The notes: generated from the sequence alone by a model not told the origin. DNA of 64,000 bases from Flavobacterium inviolabile (GCF_013389455.1 NZ_CP058278.1:310001-374000), one strand, 5' to 3'. Positions 34,162 to 43,518 are shown, numbered from the stretch's first letter. A program made the numbers and translations.

Positions 34162-34638
34162 ATGAAAAAAATCACCCGCATCTTAATGGTTGTTGTTACC
34201 TGTCTGGTTATCGGTTATTTCTCCGGCATTGTTACCCGCGCCAGTATTGAAACATGGTATCCTACTTTGGTAAAACCATCTTTCAATCCGCCCAACTGGT
34301 TATTTCCTCCGGTATGGTCAACCTTATATATTATGATGGGCATTGCAGCCGGTTTAGTATGGAACCGGATTGATTTTGAAAAAGAAGCCGTTAAAAAGGC
34401 TTTGATCTTTTTTGCGATCCAACTCGCGCTGAATGCTTTATGGTCGTACCTGTTTTTTGGGTTGCACAACATCCTTCTCGCTATGGTAGAGCTGATCTTA
34501 TTGTGGCTGATGATCTACGAAACCTATATACAGTTTAAGAAAATCAATAAAATTGCCGGCTATTTATTATTGCCCTATTTAGCCTGGGTTACTTTTGCAG
34601 GCGTTTTAAATGCCAATATATGGCTGCTGAACAAATAA
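34162..34638 (+). CDS. tspO: TspO/MBR-family membrane protein
   Basis: The 158-residue product shows the five-helix TspO pattern and the conserved segment WYPTLVKPSFNPPNWLFPPVWSTLYIMMGIAAG, then ALNALWSYLFFGLHN and ANIWLLN. TspO proteins bind porphyrins and sterol-like ligands and take part in stress or tetrapyrrole handling. I chose ATG 34162: an in-frame TTG at 34111 is the -33 box of the promoter, so it cannot be translated. Confidence 0.93.
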   Translation: MKKITRILMVVVTCLVIGYFSGIVTRASIETWYPTLVKPSFNPPNWLFPPVWSTLYIMMGIAAGLVWNRIDFEKEAVKKALIFFAIQLALNALWSYLFFGLHNILLAMVELILLWLMIYETYIQFKKINKIAGYLLLPYLAWVTFAGVLNANIWLLNK

Positions 34639-34730
34639 AAAATATTCAACTTCAAAGGATTAAAATAATTAAAAAATTATCTTTTTAACTTTTATTTAAA
34701 ACATAATGGGTATTTTTTGTTAAATTTGAT

Positions 34731-34738
34731 TTAAACAT
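34731..34738 (+). promoter_or_regulatory. -7 element for the OmpA-like gene
   Basis: TAAATTTG matches TAnnTTTG and ends 15 bp before ATG 34754. The same TTAAATTTG sequence precedes the DUF4407 gene at 49897. Confidence 0.5.
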
Positions 34739-34753
34739 TCAAATTTAATCGAT

Positions 34754-35659
34754 ATGTCAAAAAAAGCCACCTATCTTCTCGGTATACTGGCAACCATAAT
34801 TATCGGTTGTTTCTTATATCACAGACTTTGCTGTATGAATTGTGACCGGGCGTGTTGTAAAAAAGACGTTGCAACAGTTCAGGACAATCTACCTCCTACA
34901 TCTCCATTTTTATTAAAAGGCAACGGAATAGACTTTACCACCCAAAGCAATTTCAACTTTTTAAAGAATGATTTTAAAAAATTACTTCCGGTAAACGACT
35001 CGATCAACTTAGGGATCACGTCCCTCAAAACACTCTTTGACAAGGGTGGAAATACCCTTAAAATTACCGGTTTTGCCACAAAAGACGAAGTCAATAACTC
35101 CATGTTCCCTAATTTAGGTTTCGCCCGCGCAAATGATGTGAAGAATTATTTTGTTGCCCAAGGCATTTCATCGGCCAAAATTGAAATAAACGGTGAAGTA
35201 AAAGACGATTTAAGCATCACGAACGACACTTTATTCGGCCCGGTTGCTTTTACCGTTCTGGAACAGGCAGCAGCAACCGCCACTCCGGCAGCAGACTGGA
35301 AGGCTTTAAAAGAGAAAATCAACGCCAGCCCGTTAACGCTTTATTTCAATACCGGGCAAACCCAGATTGATTTAACGGCAGAAGACCGTCAGAAAGTAGC
35401 CGACATGCTCCACTATATTGATCATGTGGAAAATGCCAAACTCGATGTGGTGGGCTATACCGACAATGTCGGCAACAGGGAAACCAATATCCATCTGGGA
35501 CAAAAACGCGCCGATTTTGCCAAAAGCTATCTGGTAAATAACGGCATTGCTGCCGAAAAAATAAACAGCACCTCAAAAGGCCCGGATAATCCTTTAATGG
35601 ATAATGCCACTAAAGAAGGACAGGCAAAAAACAGACGAACTGTTGTAAAAATTAACTAA
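34754..35659 (+). CDS. OmpA-family protein with two OmpA-like modules
   Basis: The 301-residue protein has an N-terminal membrane helix followed by a Cys cluster (CCMNCDRACC). A divergent OmpA-like module follows (LKITGFATKDEVNN...GFARANDVKNYFVAQGI), then a canonical OmpA domain at about 190-301: LTLYFNTGQTQIDLTAEDRQKVADM, LDVVGYTDNVGNRETNIHLGQKRADFAKSYL, and NRRTVVKIN. OmpA domains bind peptidoglycan. The helix suggests inner-membrane anchoring, an unusual topology for the family. It is followed 17 bp later by an HhH-domain membrane protein gene, probably one operon. Confidence 0.85.
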   Translation: MSKKATYLLGILATIIIGCFLYHRLCCMNCDRACCKKDVATVQDNLPPTSPFLLKGNGIDFTTQSNFNFLKNDFKKLLPVNDSINLGITSLKTLFDKGGNTLKITGFATKDEVNNSMFPNLGFARANDVKNYFVAQGISSAKIEINGEVKDDLSITNDTLFGPVAFTVLEQAAATATPAADWKALKEKINASPLTLYFNTGQTQIDLTAEDRQKVADMLHYIDHVENAKLDVVGYTDNVGNRETNIHLGQKRADFAKSYLVNNGIAAEKINSTSKGPDNPLMDNATKEGQAKNRRTVVKIN

Positions 35660-35676
35660 CCTAATATTTATAAACT

Positions 35677-36198
35677 ATGAATACACCTTGTATAATCATC
35701 CCGATTTTAGTAGGCTTAATCTGCGCATTATTAGGCTATTTACTTGGAAAAGTGAGCGCTTCAAAAAACGATAACACTAAGCAATTACAGCATGAATTAG
35801 ACAAATGCCGTACAAAATCCGTAAATCTTTCCGCCGAACTGGAAGCTTTAAAAGCAAAAGGAACCGGTTCGTCCATGGGCTTTGCCGCTGCTATAGTACC
35901 TTTTGACGGTACTGTGGCCGCTACTGTTTTCGGAAGAAAAATAGTGGAAAACGACTTAAAAATAATTGAAGGCATCGGTCCGAAAATAGAAGAATTATTC
36001 AACACTTCCGGCATATTTTCCTGGAAGGCACTTTCCGAAATATCGGTAGACCGGTGCAATGAGATCTTACACAAAGCCGGCGAACGTTTCGCCATTCACA
36101 ATCCTGCTACCTGGCCGCGTCAGGCACGTATGGCCTATGAAGGAAAATGGCAGGAACTAAAAGACTGGCAGGAACAGCTGGATGGAGGAAAAGAATAA
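35677..36198 (+). CDS. Membrane-anchored helix-hairpin-helix protein
   Basis: The 173-residue protein has an N-terminal helix (IIIPILVGLICALLGYLLG), then a short coiled coil (LQHELDKCRTKSVNLSAELEAL). It ends with a helix-hairpin-helix region, DLKIIEGIGPKIEELFNTSGIFSWKALSEIS, like the 5' flap-nuclease-related HhH domains often paired with OmpA-like proteins in Bacteroidota. HhH motifs usually bind DNA, but here the partner is unknown. It lies 17 bp after the OmpA-like gene and ends at a terminator. Confidence 0.78.
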   Translation: MNTPCIIIPILVGLICALLGYLLGKVSASKNDNTKQLQHELDKCRTKSVNLSAELEALKAKGTGSSMGFAAAIVPFDGTVAATVFGRKIVENDLKIIEGIGPKIEELFNTSGIFSWKALSEISVDRCNEILHKAGERFAIHNPATWPRQARMAYEGKWQELKDWQEQLDGGKE

Positions 36199-36200
36199 AA

Positions 36201-36225
36201 AAAGGCTGTCGTTTGACAGCCTTTT
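36201..36225. terminator. Bidirectional terminator after the OmpA/HhH operon
   Basis: AAAGGCTGTC-gttt-GACAGCCTTT is a perfect ten-base stem with A and T runs on both sides. It lies between convergent genes. Confidence 0.85.
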
Positions 36226-36229
36226 TCAA

Positions 36230-36868
36230 TTATTGTTTCGATAGTGTAAAACAATTGGCATTTGCCAATACACTAACCGTCGGGTCAAAACCGGCACCTG
36301 CTTTAGCATTATTAGCAGCATCCGGACGCAAATATTTATCCCAAACCGATAAAAGCGATACCGAAGCCAGGTAACCAACCGAACTGTAGAAAACCGATTT
36401 TCCTGTGGTTACATTACTCGGCGGATATACTCTCCATTTTTCCCATGGTCCTATAGCCGTTCTGTTTACATTCACATCATCATCTACTGATTCTGCTACT
36501 AAATACATATTATTCTGCAAAGATCGGAACGCAACTTCATCCCCGGTTTTCACTTCGGCTGTAGAATTCACATTATTCGGGTTTACAATTTTGAATTTTG
36601 TCCAGGGCATCCAAACATCGTTCAGCCACGGTGCTGTGGTATTCCATAGTTTATTGATCGTAGCATCCCCATTGGATTCCGCCGTAAGAAATTTACGGGT
36701 AAGATTGTAGTTTATTGTCACCACATCGCCATAACTCATGTAACGGCTTCCTGTTTTTTCCTGTGTCCCGGAAAGTTCATCATTTTGTACAGAAGTTACA
36801 TCCTCTGTTTGGCAGGAAGCCATAAGTCCTACGGCTAAAACAAGCAATAATTTTGAAATTTTTTTCAT
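36230..36868 (-). CDS. Lipoprotein with fascin-like beta-trefoil domain
   Basis: The 212-residue product has a lipobox (LMASC, Cys near 19). Two strand-rich repeats follow, of the type DVVTINYNLTRKFLTAESNGD...WTKFKIVN and DEVAFRSLQNNMYLVAESVDDDVNVNRTAIGPWEKWRVY, the pattern of a fascin-like beta-trefoil. Such folds often bind carbohydrate or actin-like surfaces; the ligand is unknown. It is a single gene with its own -7 element and is convergent with the HhH gene. Confidence 0.72.
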   Translation of the reverse strand: MKKISKLLLVLAVGLMASCQTEDVTSVQNDELSGTQEKTGSRYMSYGDVVTINYNLTRKFLTAESNGDATINKLWNTTAPWLNDVWMPWTKFKIVNPNNVNSTAEVKTGDEVAFRSLQNNMYLVAESVDDDVNVNRTAIGPWEKWRVYPPSNVTTGKSVFYSSVGYLASVSLLSVWDKYLRPDAANNAKAGAGFDPTVSVLANANCFTLSKQ

Positions 36869-36892
36869 AAAATGTTTTTAAGGTTAATGCTG

Positions 36893-36900
36893 CAAAACTA
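36893..36900 (-). promoter_or_regulatory. -7 element for the beta-trefoil lipoprotein gene
   Basis: TAGTTTTG on the minus strand matches TAnnTTTG, 24 bp from the start at 36868. Confidence 0.5.
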
Positions 36901-37043
36901 TTTTCAAAAACACAAAAATCCTTTTAAAATCAATGCTTTGTGATGAATACCATATAAAATAGTGACGAAAAACGTTTTGTTTTTTCCTGTTAAAAAAATA
37001 ATCGTGCACCAACTGCCCTAAAACTCTTTACTATGCTTGTTTC

Positions 37044-37076
37044 ATAAAAAAGCGGTTCGTATGAACCGCCTTTTTC
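37044..37076 (-). terminator. Terminator of the T9SS cargo gene
   Basis: On the minus strand GGCGGTTC and GAACCGC form a stem with a four-base loop followed by T6. It lies 13 bp after the stop of the T9SS gene. Confidence 0.85.
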
Positions 37077-37088
37077 ACAGGATTATCT

Positions 37089-38252
37089 TTAATTCTTAAC
37101 GATCTTTTCTACAAAAACACCCTCACTGGTTTCTATTTGTGCAAAATAAATACCCGGCTTCAGCGCAGTAACATCCAGCTGCTGCAAACCTGCTTTGCTA
37201 TCCAACACTTTAGACACCTGAGCGATGCCGTTAAAATCGTAAACGCGGATGCTAACAAGCTTGCCATCTTCTACAGGAAGTACACTCAACGTAGTGGTAA
37301 CCGGAATTGGGTACAGGCTGTATTTACCTTTTTTATTGGTTCTGTTCTGATCGTTAGGATCGGTAATTGCCATTTCGTTTGTAGCAGCCGTTTTCCCGAA
37401 TGCCGGCTCAAATGGTCCCGGATCCGGCTGTAATACATTCATACAGTTTTTAAAAGTTTTGGTCCAGGTATAATTGGTCCATCCGTAACTGCCGCTTGGT
37501 ATCACATATACGGTTGCTCCGCTCTTGTAGACCAATTGAATCGTATAGGCCGTATTGGCAGCACAATCATAGAAGCTCATTCCCGGTCCAACCGTAGCCG
37601 TTGCGGAACCGGACGTATTTAAATAGGTTAACGGATAATCTGCTGTCGGGCAGGCAGAAGCTGTATTCGTTACTCTTAAATATAACTTGGAAGCATTGGC
37701 ATAATTCCCGGAAACATTAAATCCGATATAACCGCTGTATACCTGCGGATTCGAATGGGCTACATATTTACAATAAGGAGCAAATGACAGGTTTACAGCA
37801 GGGGTCGCCTCTTTTGTTACCGTTATATTAATGTTTAACGTTGCTTTTAGTATTGACGGCAGATCCGGTGCTCCATTGGCACAATACACACGCATCACAT
37901 AGCTGTTTGTTCCAACCGGCATGTTTCCCGGCACGATGCTAACCGAATTACTGTTACTGGAATTGGCAACGAATGCTCCGGTACTTTTATTCAGGGTGAT
38001 GTATTTAAAATACCCCTGTCCGCAAGTATAAGTGCTGGCATAAGTTAAACTGAATGTCCCGGTAAGATCGGTTGCATAAAAAGGAATTACAACATTGTAG
38101 TTATAGGCTCCTCCGGAAATAGTTGGTCCCGACACACTAACGGCATTAGTAGTCCCCAGACTAAGGGTTTGTGCATTCACTGCAAAGGCAGAAATTAAAA
38201 ACAGACAGCAAAAAGCAACTCTTGTTTTTAGATTAAAAATAATTTTTTTCAT
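37089..38252 (-). CDS. Secreted protein with type A T9SS sorting domain
   Basis: The 387-residue protein has a signal peptide ending AVNAQ, a Ser/Thr/Tyr-rich beta-sheet body with paired cysteines, and a C-terminal sorting domain at about 311-387. The domain reads YSLYPIPVTTTLSVL, IRVYDFNGIAQVSKVLDSKAG, LQQLDVTALKPGIYFAQIETSEGVFVEKIVKN. That tail targets proteins to the type IX secretion system, where it is cleaved and the cargo anchored or released. Body function is unrecognised. It has a good promoter and lies next to the propeller-LytTR regulator gene, whose end is 102 bp upstream, so a regulatory link is possible. Confidence 0.88.
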   Translation of the reverse strand: MKKIIFNLKTRVAFCCLFLISAFAVNAQTLSLGTTNAVSVSGPTISGGAYNYNVVIPFYATDLTGTFSLTYASTYTCGQGYFKYITLNKSTGAFVANSSNSNSVSIVPGNMPVGTNSYVMRVYCANGAPDLPSILKATLNINITVTKEATPAVNLSFAPYCKYVAHSNPQVYSGYIGFNVSGNYANASKLYLRVTNTASACPTADYPLTYLNTSGSATATVGPGMSFYDCAANTAYTIQLVYKSGATVYVIPSGSYGWTNYTWTKTFKNCMNVLQPDPGPFEPAFGKTAATNEMAITDPNDQNRTNKKGKYSLYPIPVTTTLSVLPVEDGKLVSIRVYDFNGIAQVSKVLDSKAGLQQLDVTALKPGIYFAQIETSEGVFVEKIVKN

Positions 38253-38278
38253 GTTATGTGTTTTTTAAGTTAACAACA

Positions 38279-38311
38279 CAAAACTATTTTTATTCCCATC
38301 AGAACTACCAA
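38279..38311 (-). promoter_or_regulatory. Promoter of the T9SS cargo gene
   Basis: On the minus strand TTG (38311-38309) and TAGTTTTG (38286-38279) are separated by 22 bp, matching the Bacteroidota consensus. It ends 26 bp before the ATG. Confidence 0.6.
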
Positions 38312-38354
38312 TAAAATCGCATTTTGTGACGAAATAACTTAAAAAAGTGACAAA

Positions 38355-40922
38355 TCAAAAAACTATTTTATCCAGTTCATCAAGATAGGTTTCCCCGACA
38401 GGAATTTCCTGCTGATTCACAAATACCGCTTTTTTATTTTTTTGTGCAACCTGGTCGATTCTGACAATATACGACCGGTGTACTCTTAAAAATTCCAAAG
38501 AATCCGGCACCTTGGTGATAAACTCTCCTATTTTACACCGTATCGTATAGGATCTTTCCCGGGTGATGACATCAATATAGTTTCCGGATGATTTGACATA
38601 CAGTATCGTATCGGTCTTGATCCGGATTTCTTTACCCTGTTCCCGGAAAGTAAAATACTTTTCTTTCTTTTTTATTTTTCGCACCCACAGTCGTAACAAT
38701 TCCCGGATTATATCCTGGTTATAGGTTAGTATCCTGATCTTAAAAAAAGCATAGATCAGCGCAGCGGTTAAGAATATAATAAGACAGATAAACCAACTTC
38801 TTTTCCAAAACGGCTCGCTGATATGTATTGGTAAAATGATCTTTTCATCCGAAAACAGGCGGTTATCCTCCAAAATCTGAACGATAAATTCATAATCTCC
38901 CGGCGGTAAGAATTCATACGAAACTTTCCTGTCCTTAGTGTAATTCCATTTGTCATGCAGTCCTTTTAATTTGTATCGGTACACCTGTTCTTTATTTTTA
39001 AAGGACACGGATTCAATCCAGAAATCGAGCTGGTTTTCATTATAGGATAAGTCCAGTAATTTTTGAGGTGTTACCTGCTTGACCGCATTTATGGCGATGG
39101 TCTTTAAGCGCAAAAAATAATTCCGCTTCGAAAAGATCTGCTCAAAATCTGCTTTGGACAAACTGCACAATCCGTTGGTGGTCGCGATATGAATCACTTC
39201 ATCAATAATTTCCACATCCCGTATCTGGTTTTCAGGCAAACCGTCGGCTGCAGTTAAATACTGTATTGTATAACTGCCGTTTTCCTGAAACCGTATCCTG
39301 TTCAAACCATAATTCGTACACGCCCAGATGGTATTTTTGTCCTCTATATACACTTCTGTAACCAGATTGTTGGATAGTCCGTCCGACTTATCAATCGTGA
39401 TTACTTTTTCGGTTTTAGGATTATAAACCAGAACGCCGGCTCCCATACTGGCCAGGTAAAAAAGCTGTTTCCCGGGTTCATAATCCACATCGTCTATCCG
39501 GTAATCGGCTAATTTGCCTTTCTTATCCACAAGCCGGCCCTTATCGACAATTTTGAGCCCTTTTAAAGTGGCTATATAGTATTTTCCGTTGACTTCCGAA
39601 ATGTCCTGAATCCTCACGTTAAGCGTATCGGCAAACAATTCTTTCTCATTTTCGAAAACATTATAAACCCCGAACCGGGAAGCAATGATCTTTTTGGTAT
39701 CGTCCGAAACTTTTAGTACCCCGCAGTATTCCAGACGGTTTCCAAATGACGTAAAAAGAACGTTATCCGTAGCATAATACACCTGGTTTTCGGCAGGATT
39801 AAACTGCACAATTGCCGGTTTGTTTACCAATCCGGTGTGTACCCTCGCCAGATCGCCTTTAGCTGAAATTTTATAAATGTCACCGTTAAAACAGCCGGTG
39901 TATAAATTTCCGTCGTTATCCTTTGTCAGGGAATTGACATAAATCCCTTTTAAAAGATTGCTGTTGATCTGTTCTTTTTTCAGAAAAAAGACTCCGGAAT
40001 CTATAGTCGAAAACCATAATCCGCCAAAGCTGTCTTCATAAATTTTGGTTACGGAATGTTTTTCCAGATACTTCTTTTTTAGTGTTCCCTTATAGTCATA
40101 CACATACATTCCTTTACCGCGATACCCGATCCAGAAATGATGCTCGTCATAAATTCCGCCTTCTATCGGTTCAAAATTAGGGTAGGTAATCGTGGTGATT
40201 GCTCCCTGACGATTTTGTATAAACACCGATCCGTCGGTCATTACAACCATATAATCATTTCCGGAACTTAAAATACGCCGGATCGCCCGCATTTCCCCGG
40301 TTCTGAGAAACGCTGTTGGCGTATTGGTAAAATAATTGATTTCCTGGTGCCTGTTGATCTTCTTTGACCGGAAGAATTTACCTAACCGCTCACTGGGTCT
40401 TTTTTTCGCATCAACATCAGCTTCGATAACCAGCCTGCCCTTCGCATCAATCGTGATATAATGCCCGTTCGTCATAAAAAGATGCAGCGTGCTATTGTGA
40501 TCGACAGCCAGGTTTGCAATAAAAAAAGCCGTAAGCCTTCTTTCCTTAACAAACCGTTCGATGACGGCATTGTATTTATAGGGAATAAATTTTTCCGTCC
40601 CGTCCTGAATATAAAAAAGCTTATTATTGAGTGTAATGCACCAGATCTGGCCGTTATCCTGCTTAAAGAAATCAAATATGGTAATATCGGTCAGGCCATC
40701 TTTAGGCTCAAACCGCTTGAATTCATTTCCGTTATAATGGGTAAGCCCTCTGTCTGTAGCAAACCACATAAAACCGTTTTTATCCTGAATAACGTCATAA
40801 ACCTCATTACTGGACAAGCCGTCTTTTTGGGTAAAGTTTTTAAGCGTGTAATTTTGGGATGCAAGCTGCTGGCCAAACAGCACACAAAATAGCAATTGGC
40901 AGAAAAGAAATTTAAAGGGCAT
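38355..40922 (-). CDS. One-component membrane regulator: two-component-type propeller + Y_Y_Y + LytTR
   Basis: The 855-residue protein has a signal peptide and a periplasmic propeller with Reg_prop repeats (DGLSSNEVYDVIQDKNGFMWFATDRGL; DGLSNNLVTEVYIEDKNTIWACTNYGL; DGLPENQIRDVEI). A Y_Y_Y-type beta domain follows, then a membrane helix at about 707-728, and a LytTR DNA-binding domain at about 760-852 (ILYVKSSGNYIDVITRERSYTIRCKIGEFITKVP...FLRVHRSYIV). The sensor belongs to the hybrid two-component class, but kinase and receiver domains are absent, so the signal passes directly to a membrane-tethered DNA-binding domain. The neighbouring T9SS gene is a candidate target (inference). Confidence 0.9.
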   Translation of the reverse strand: MPFKFLFCQLLFCVLFGQQLASQNYTLKNFTQKDGLSSNEVYDVIQDKNGFMWFATDRGLTHYNGNEFKRFEPKDGLTDITIFDFFKQDNGQIWCITLNNKLFYIQDGTEKFIPYKYNAVIERFVKERRLTAFFIANLAVDHNSTLHLFMTNGHYITIDAKGRLVIEADVDAKKRPSERLGKFFRSKKINRHQEINYFTNTPTAFLRTGEMRAIRRILSSGNDYMVVMTDGSVFIQNRQGAITTITYPNFEPIEGGIYDEHHFWIGYRGKGMYVYDYKGTLKKKYLEKHSVTKIYEDSFGGLWFSTIDSGVFFLKKEQINSNLLKGIYVNSLTKDNDGNLYTGCFNGDIYKISAKGDLARVHTGLVNKPAIVQFNPAENQVYYATDNVLFTSFGNRLEYCGVLKVSDDTKKIIASRFGVYNVFENEKELFADTLNVRIQDISEVNGKYYIATLKGLKIVDKGRLVDKKGKLADYRIDDVDYEPGKQLFYLASMGAGVLVYNPKTEKVITIDKSDGLSNNLVTEVYIEDKNTIWACTNYGLNRIRFQENGSYTIQYLTAADGLPENQIRDVEIIDEVIHIATTNGLCSLSKADFEQIFSKRNYFLRLKTIAINAVKQVTPQKLLDLSYNENQLDFWIESVSFKNKEQVYRYKLKGLHDKWNYTKDRKVSYEFLPPGDYEFIVQILEDNRLFSDEKIILPIHISEPFWKRSWFICLIIFLTAALIYAFFKIRILTYNQDIIRELLRLWVRKIKKKEKYFTFREQGKEIRIKTDTILYVKSSGNYIDVITRERSYTIRCKIGEFITKVPDSLEFLRVHRSYIVRIDQVAQKNKKAVFVNQQEIPVGETYLDELDKIVF

Positions 40923-41010
40923 ACATATTTTATTCTACTGCATTGTTAATGATGCACTAAAATAAAAATAAAATCCCATAATTTTTAACAAGATTTTCAA
41001 ATAAATGTCA

Positions 41011-42222
41011 TTACGCGAAGTTTTGCGCTACCAGATAGCCGCCCGTCCATGCATTTTGAAAGTTAAACCCTCCGGTTATCGCATCAATATTCACGATTTC
41101 GCCTGCAAAATACAAATTGGGATGCACCTTGCTTTCCATGGTTTTGAAATTGATTCCCTTCAGATCGATTCCGCCGGCTGTAACGAATTCTTCTTTAAAG
41201 GTGCTTTTGCCGTTTACCTGGAAATGCCCGTCTGTTAATTGGTTTGCCAGATCATTCAGTTGTTTTTTAGACAAATCGGCCCATTTGGTTTCCGGTAAAA
41301 TCCCGGAAGCAAAAGCCAGACTTTCCCATAAACGGTTTGGAAAATCAAACGGTGATTTTTTCACGACCAGCTTTTTAGCCTGTTCCAGTTTGAGCGTTTT
41401 CAGCAGTTCCAGTGTTGCTTCGGTATCCTGGTCATTAAGCCAGTTAACCTGTAAAACAAACTGGTAATTTTTAGCAAAAAGTTCTCTGGCGCCCCAGGCG
41501 GAAAGTCGTAAAATTCCCGGACCGCTCATTCCCCAATGGGTAATCAGCAACGGTCCCGCAGCGCTCAGTTTGGTTCCTTTAACCTTAACCGCAGCAAAAG
41601 CCGAAACCCCCATTAAGTCTTTAATACGGGTATCTTTGATATTAAAGGTAAAAAGAGACGGAACCGGTTCTACAATTGAGTGCCCCATATTTTTGAGCAC
41701 TTCCCATATTTTAGGATTGCTTCCGGTTGCCATAACTATTTTTGACGTTACAAACGTTTCCTGATTGGTTTCCACTTTCCAGAAATCGTCCGATTTAAAA
41801 AGCGACTGCACGCTTTGCCCGGTCAGCACCTGAATGCCCAGTTGTTTAACCGCTTTCTGGAAACAGTCGATAATGGTTTGCGAACTGTCGGTAACCGGAA
41901 ACATTCTTCCGTCTTCCTCGATTTTCAGTTCCACGCCATGCCGTTCAAACCATTCAATCGTATCGCCGGAACAAAACTGATGAAACGGTCCTTTTAATTC
42001 CCGTTCGCCTCTGGGATAAAACTTAACCAGATCGTTCGGGATAAAACAGGCATGCGTTACATTACAACGTCCGCCGCCGGAAACACGCACTTTCGAAAGC
42101 ACTTCCTTTCCCCGCTCCAGGATCGCGATTTTTAATCGGGAATTGTTTTCCGCGATATTAATTGCCGTAAAAAAACCGGCAGCACCGCCACCTATTATAA
42201 CTACATCAAAATTGGAATTCAT
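41011..42222 (-). CDS. YhiN/HI0933-family flavoprotein
   Basis: The 403-residue protein has the two-part signature of the HI0933-like NAD(P)/FAD oxidoreductases: an N-terminal FAD site (FDVVIIGGGAAGFFTAINIA) with LSKVRVSGGGRCNVTH, and the C-terminal NLYFAGEIVNIDAITGGFNFQNAWTGGYLVA. The middle insert is typical. Substrate and physiological role are not established for most members. Its start overlaps the upstream GDPD stop by 4 bp, so the two form an operon. Confidence 0.88.
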   Translation of the reverse strand: MNSNFDVVIIGGGAAGFFTAINIAENNSRLKIAILERGKEVLSKVRVSGGGRCNVTHACFIPNDLVKFYPRGERELKGPFHQFCSGDTIEWFERHGVELKIEEDGRMFPVTDSSQTIIDCFQKAVKQLGIQVLTGQSVQSLFKSDDFWKVETNQETFVTSKIVMATGSNPKIWEVLKNMGHSIVEPVPSLFTFNIKDTRIKDLMGVSAFAAVKVKGTKLSAAGPLLITHWGMSGPGILRLSAWGARELFAKNYQFVLQVNWLNDQDTEATLELLKTLKLEQAKKLVVKKSPFDFPNRLWESLAFASGILPETKWADLSKKQLNDLANQLTDGHFQVNGKSTFKEEFVTAGGIDLKGINFKTMESKVHPNLYFAGEIVNIDAITGGFNFQNAWTGGYLVAQNFA

Positions 42223-42899
42223 AATCTATTGGGAAAATCGGAGATGATTCCGTCTACGCCATAAGCGATGACTCTGCGAATATCTTCCTCATTATTAACC
42301 GTCCAGGTCAAAACTTTATAGCCTTTTTCACGGGCTTCTTTACAATTATCTGCCGTTAGCAGTGAAAAATGCGGATGGATGGCTTTCGCCGATAACTGGT
42401 GTGCCCATTCCAAAGCCTGTTCCACACTGGCCTGCGTGAGTACACCCAGATTTATTTCAGGGTTTAACGCTTTTACTTTTTTCAGCTCGTCTTTCTGAAA
42501 GCTGGAAACGATAAAATCTTCATAAGTCCAGCCTTTTTCAGCAACATATTTTTCGATCAGTTTTACGACCGGTCCGGCCGTTTCGTGACCTTTTAATTCT
42601 ACATTTATCAAACATTTCCGGTCAATCAGGTCAAACACCTCTTCCAGTAACGGAATGCGGTACAGTGTTTCCACTTTCAGTTTTTTCAGTTCCGCTACCG
42701 TCATTTTATGGACTTCACCAAAACCGTTTGTCGTCCGGTCTACCGTAAAATCGTGAATCACCACAATTGCGCCGTCAGCAGTAACATGAACATCCAGCTC
42801 GATAGCTGTAGCTCCCAGATCCAGTGCCTTCCGGAACGATTCCAGCGTGTTCTCTGCCAGCAATCCCTTTGCACCTCTATGTCCGATTTTTTGAATCAT
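42219..42899 (-). CDS. Glycerophosphodiester phosphodiesterase family protein
   Basis: The 226-residue protein begins IGHRGAKGLLAENTLESFRKALDLGATAIELDVHVTADGAIVVIHD. This contains the GDPD catalytic features: HRG, the Glu-Asn pair, and ELDVHVT...HD. The enzyme class hydrolyses glycerophosphodiesters to glycerol-3-phosphate and an alcohol. No signal peptide is seen, so it is probably cytosolic (UgpQ-like). It is the first gene of a two-gene operon with the YhiN-like flavoprotein. Confidence 0.9.
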   Translation of the reverse strand: MIQKIGHRGAKGLLAENTLESFRKALDLGATAIELDVHVTADGAIVVIHDFTVDRTTNGFGEVHKMTVAELKKLKVETLYRIPLLEEVFDLIDRKCLINVELKGHETAGPVVKLIEKYVAEKGWTYEDFIVSSFQKDELKKVKALNPEINLGVLTQASVEQALEWAHQLSAKAIHPHFSLLTADNCKEAREKGYKVLTWTVNNEEDIRRVIAYGVDGIISDFPNRL

Positions 42900-42927
42900 T
42901 GCTGATTTTGACTTTTATTTAACTACA

Positions 42928-42935
42928 CAAAGATA
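42928..42935 (-). promoter_or_regulatory. -7 element for the GDPD operon
   Basis: TATCTTTG on the minus strand lies 28 bp from the ATG at 42899 and matches TAnnTTTG. Confidence 0.55.
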
Positions 42936-42992
42936 TAATAGAATTGGCTTGAAATTCGTTAATTTTATAGAACAGACTCAAGAAATACGATT

Positions 42993-43430
42993 ATGAAAAA
43001 AATACTTTTGGTTTTCTTTATAGCGCTTTTTACGATGTGCGGCACTTCAAACGTGCAATACCGGGACGATTTCCGGGCGGCTTCCGATGCTCAGAAAAAG
43101 AAGTTCCTGAATGAGCTCAATGCAAACGGAACCAATTATGCCGTGGTAGTACTCACAAAAGGGTTTAAAGGGGAATCCGTTACGGTTTTTAACGAAAAAG
43201 GTACCCTATATAAAGGTACGGTCATTACCAACCTTGGCAATGGCATTGCCCATACTTTACGGATAGACAACACGATAAACACGACGATTACCGATAAAAT
43301 AAGCAGTAAAGAAGCCGTTATTGAAAGTAAAAAGGCAAAGCAATACAAATTCATCTATGTGATGAAGGACAATGCAGCAGCAAAAAATCCTTATAAAATC
43401 ACCTATAGCAATACGCTTCGCCCTATGTAA
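42993..43430 (+). CDS. Small putative lipoprotein, unknown
   Basis: The 145-residue protein starts MKKILLVFFIALFTMCGTS; Cys16 could be a lipobox cysteine, although the preceding residues (FTM) are not a perfect consensus. The rest is a small strand-rich domain (NYAVVVLTKGFKGESVTVFNEKGTLYKGTVITNLGNGIAHTLRIDN). I recognise no family. It is a monocistronic gene divergent from the GDPD operon. Confidence 0.65.
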   Translation: MKKILLVFFIALFTMCGTSNVQYRDDFRAASDAQKKKFLNELNANGTNYAVVVLTKGFKGESVTVFNEKGTLYKGTVITNLGNGIAHTLRIDNTINTTITDKISSKEAVIESKKAKQYKFIYVMKDNAAAKNPYKITYSNTLRPM

Positions 43431-43463
43431 CGGAACGAAAACCGGCAATTCCTTAAAAACAGA

Positions 43464-43501
43464 ACGTTCCTCAAATCGGGTACAACAGGATCTGAGGAAC
43501 G
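43464..43501. repeat. Intergenic stem-loop, possible weak terminator
   Basis: CGTTCCTCA and TGAGGAACG form a nine-base stem around a 20-base loop between convergent genes. No T tract follows on either strand, so terminator function is uncertain. Confidence 0.4.
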
Positions 43502-43518
43502 CCAGCGGTTAAGCTCCC

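Noticed and set aside
43464..43501. Strong terminator between the small lipoprotein and azoR
   Set aside because: The stem is good but no T tract follows on either strand; listed only as a stem-loop.
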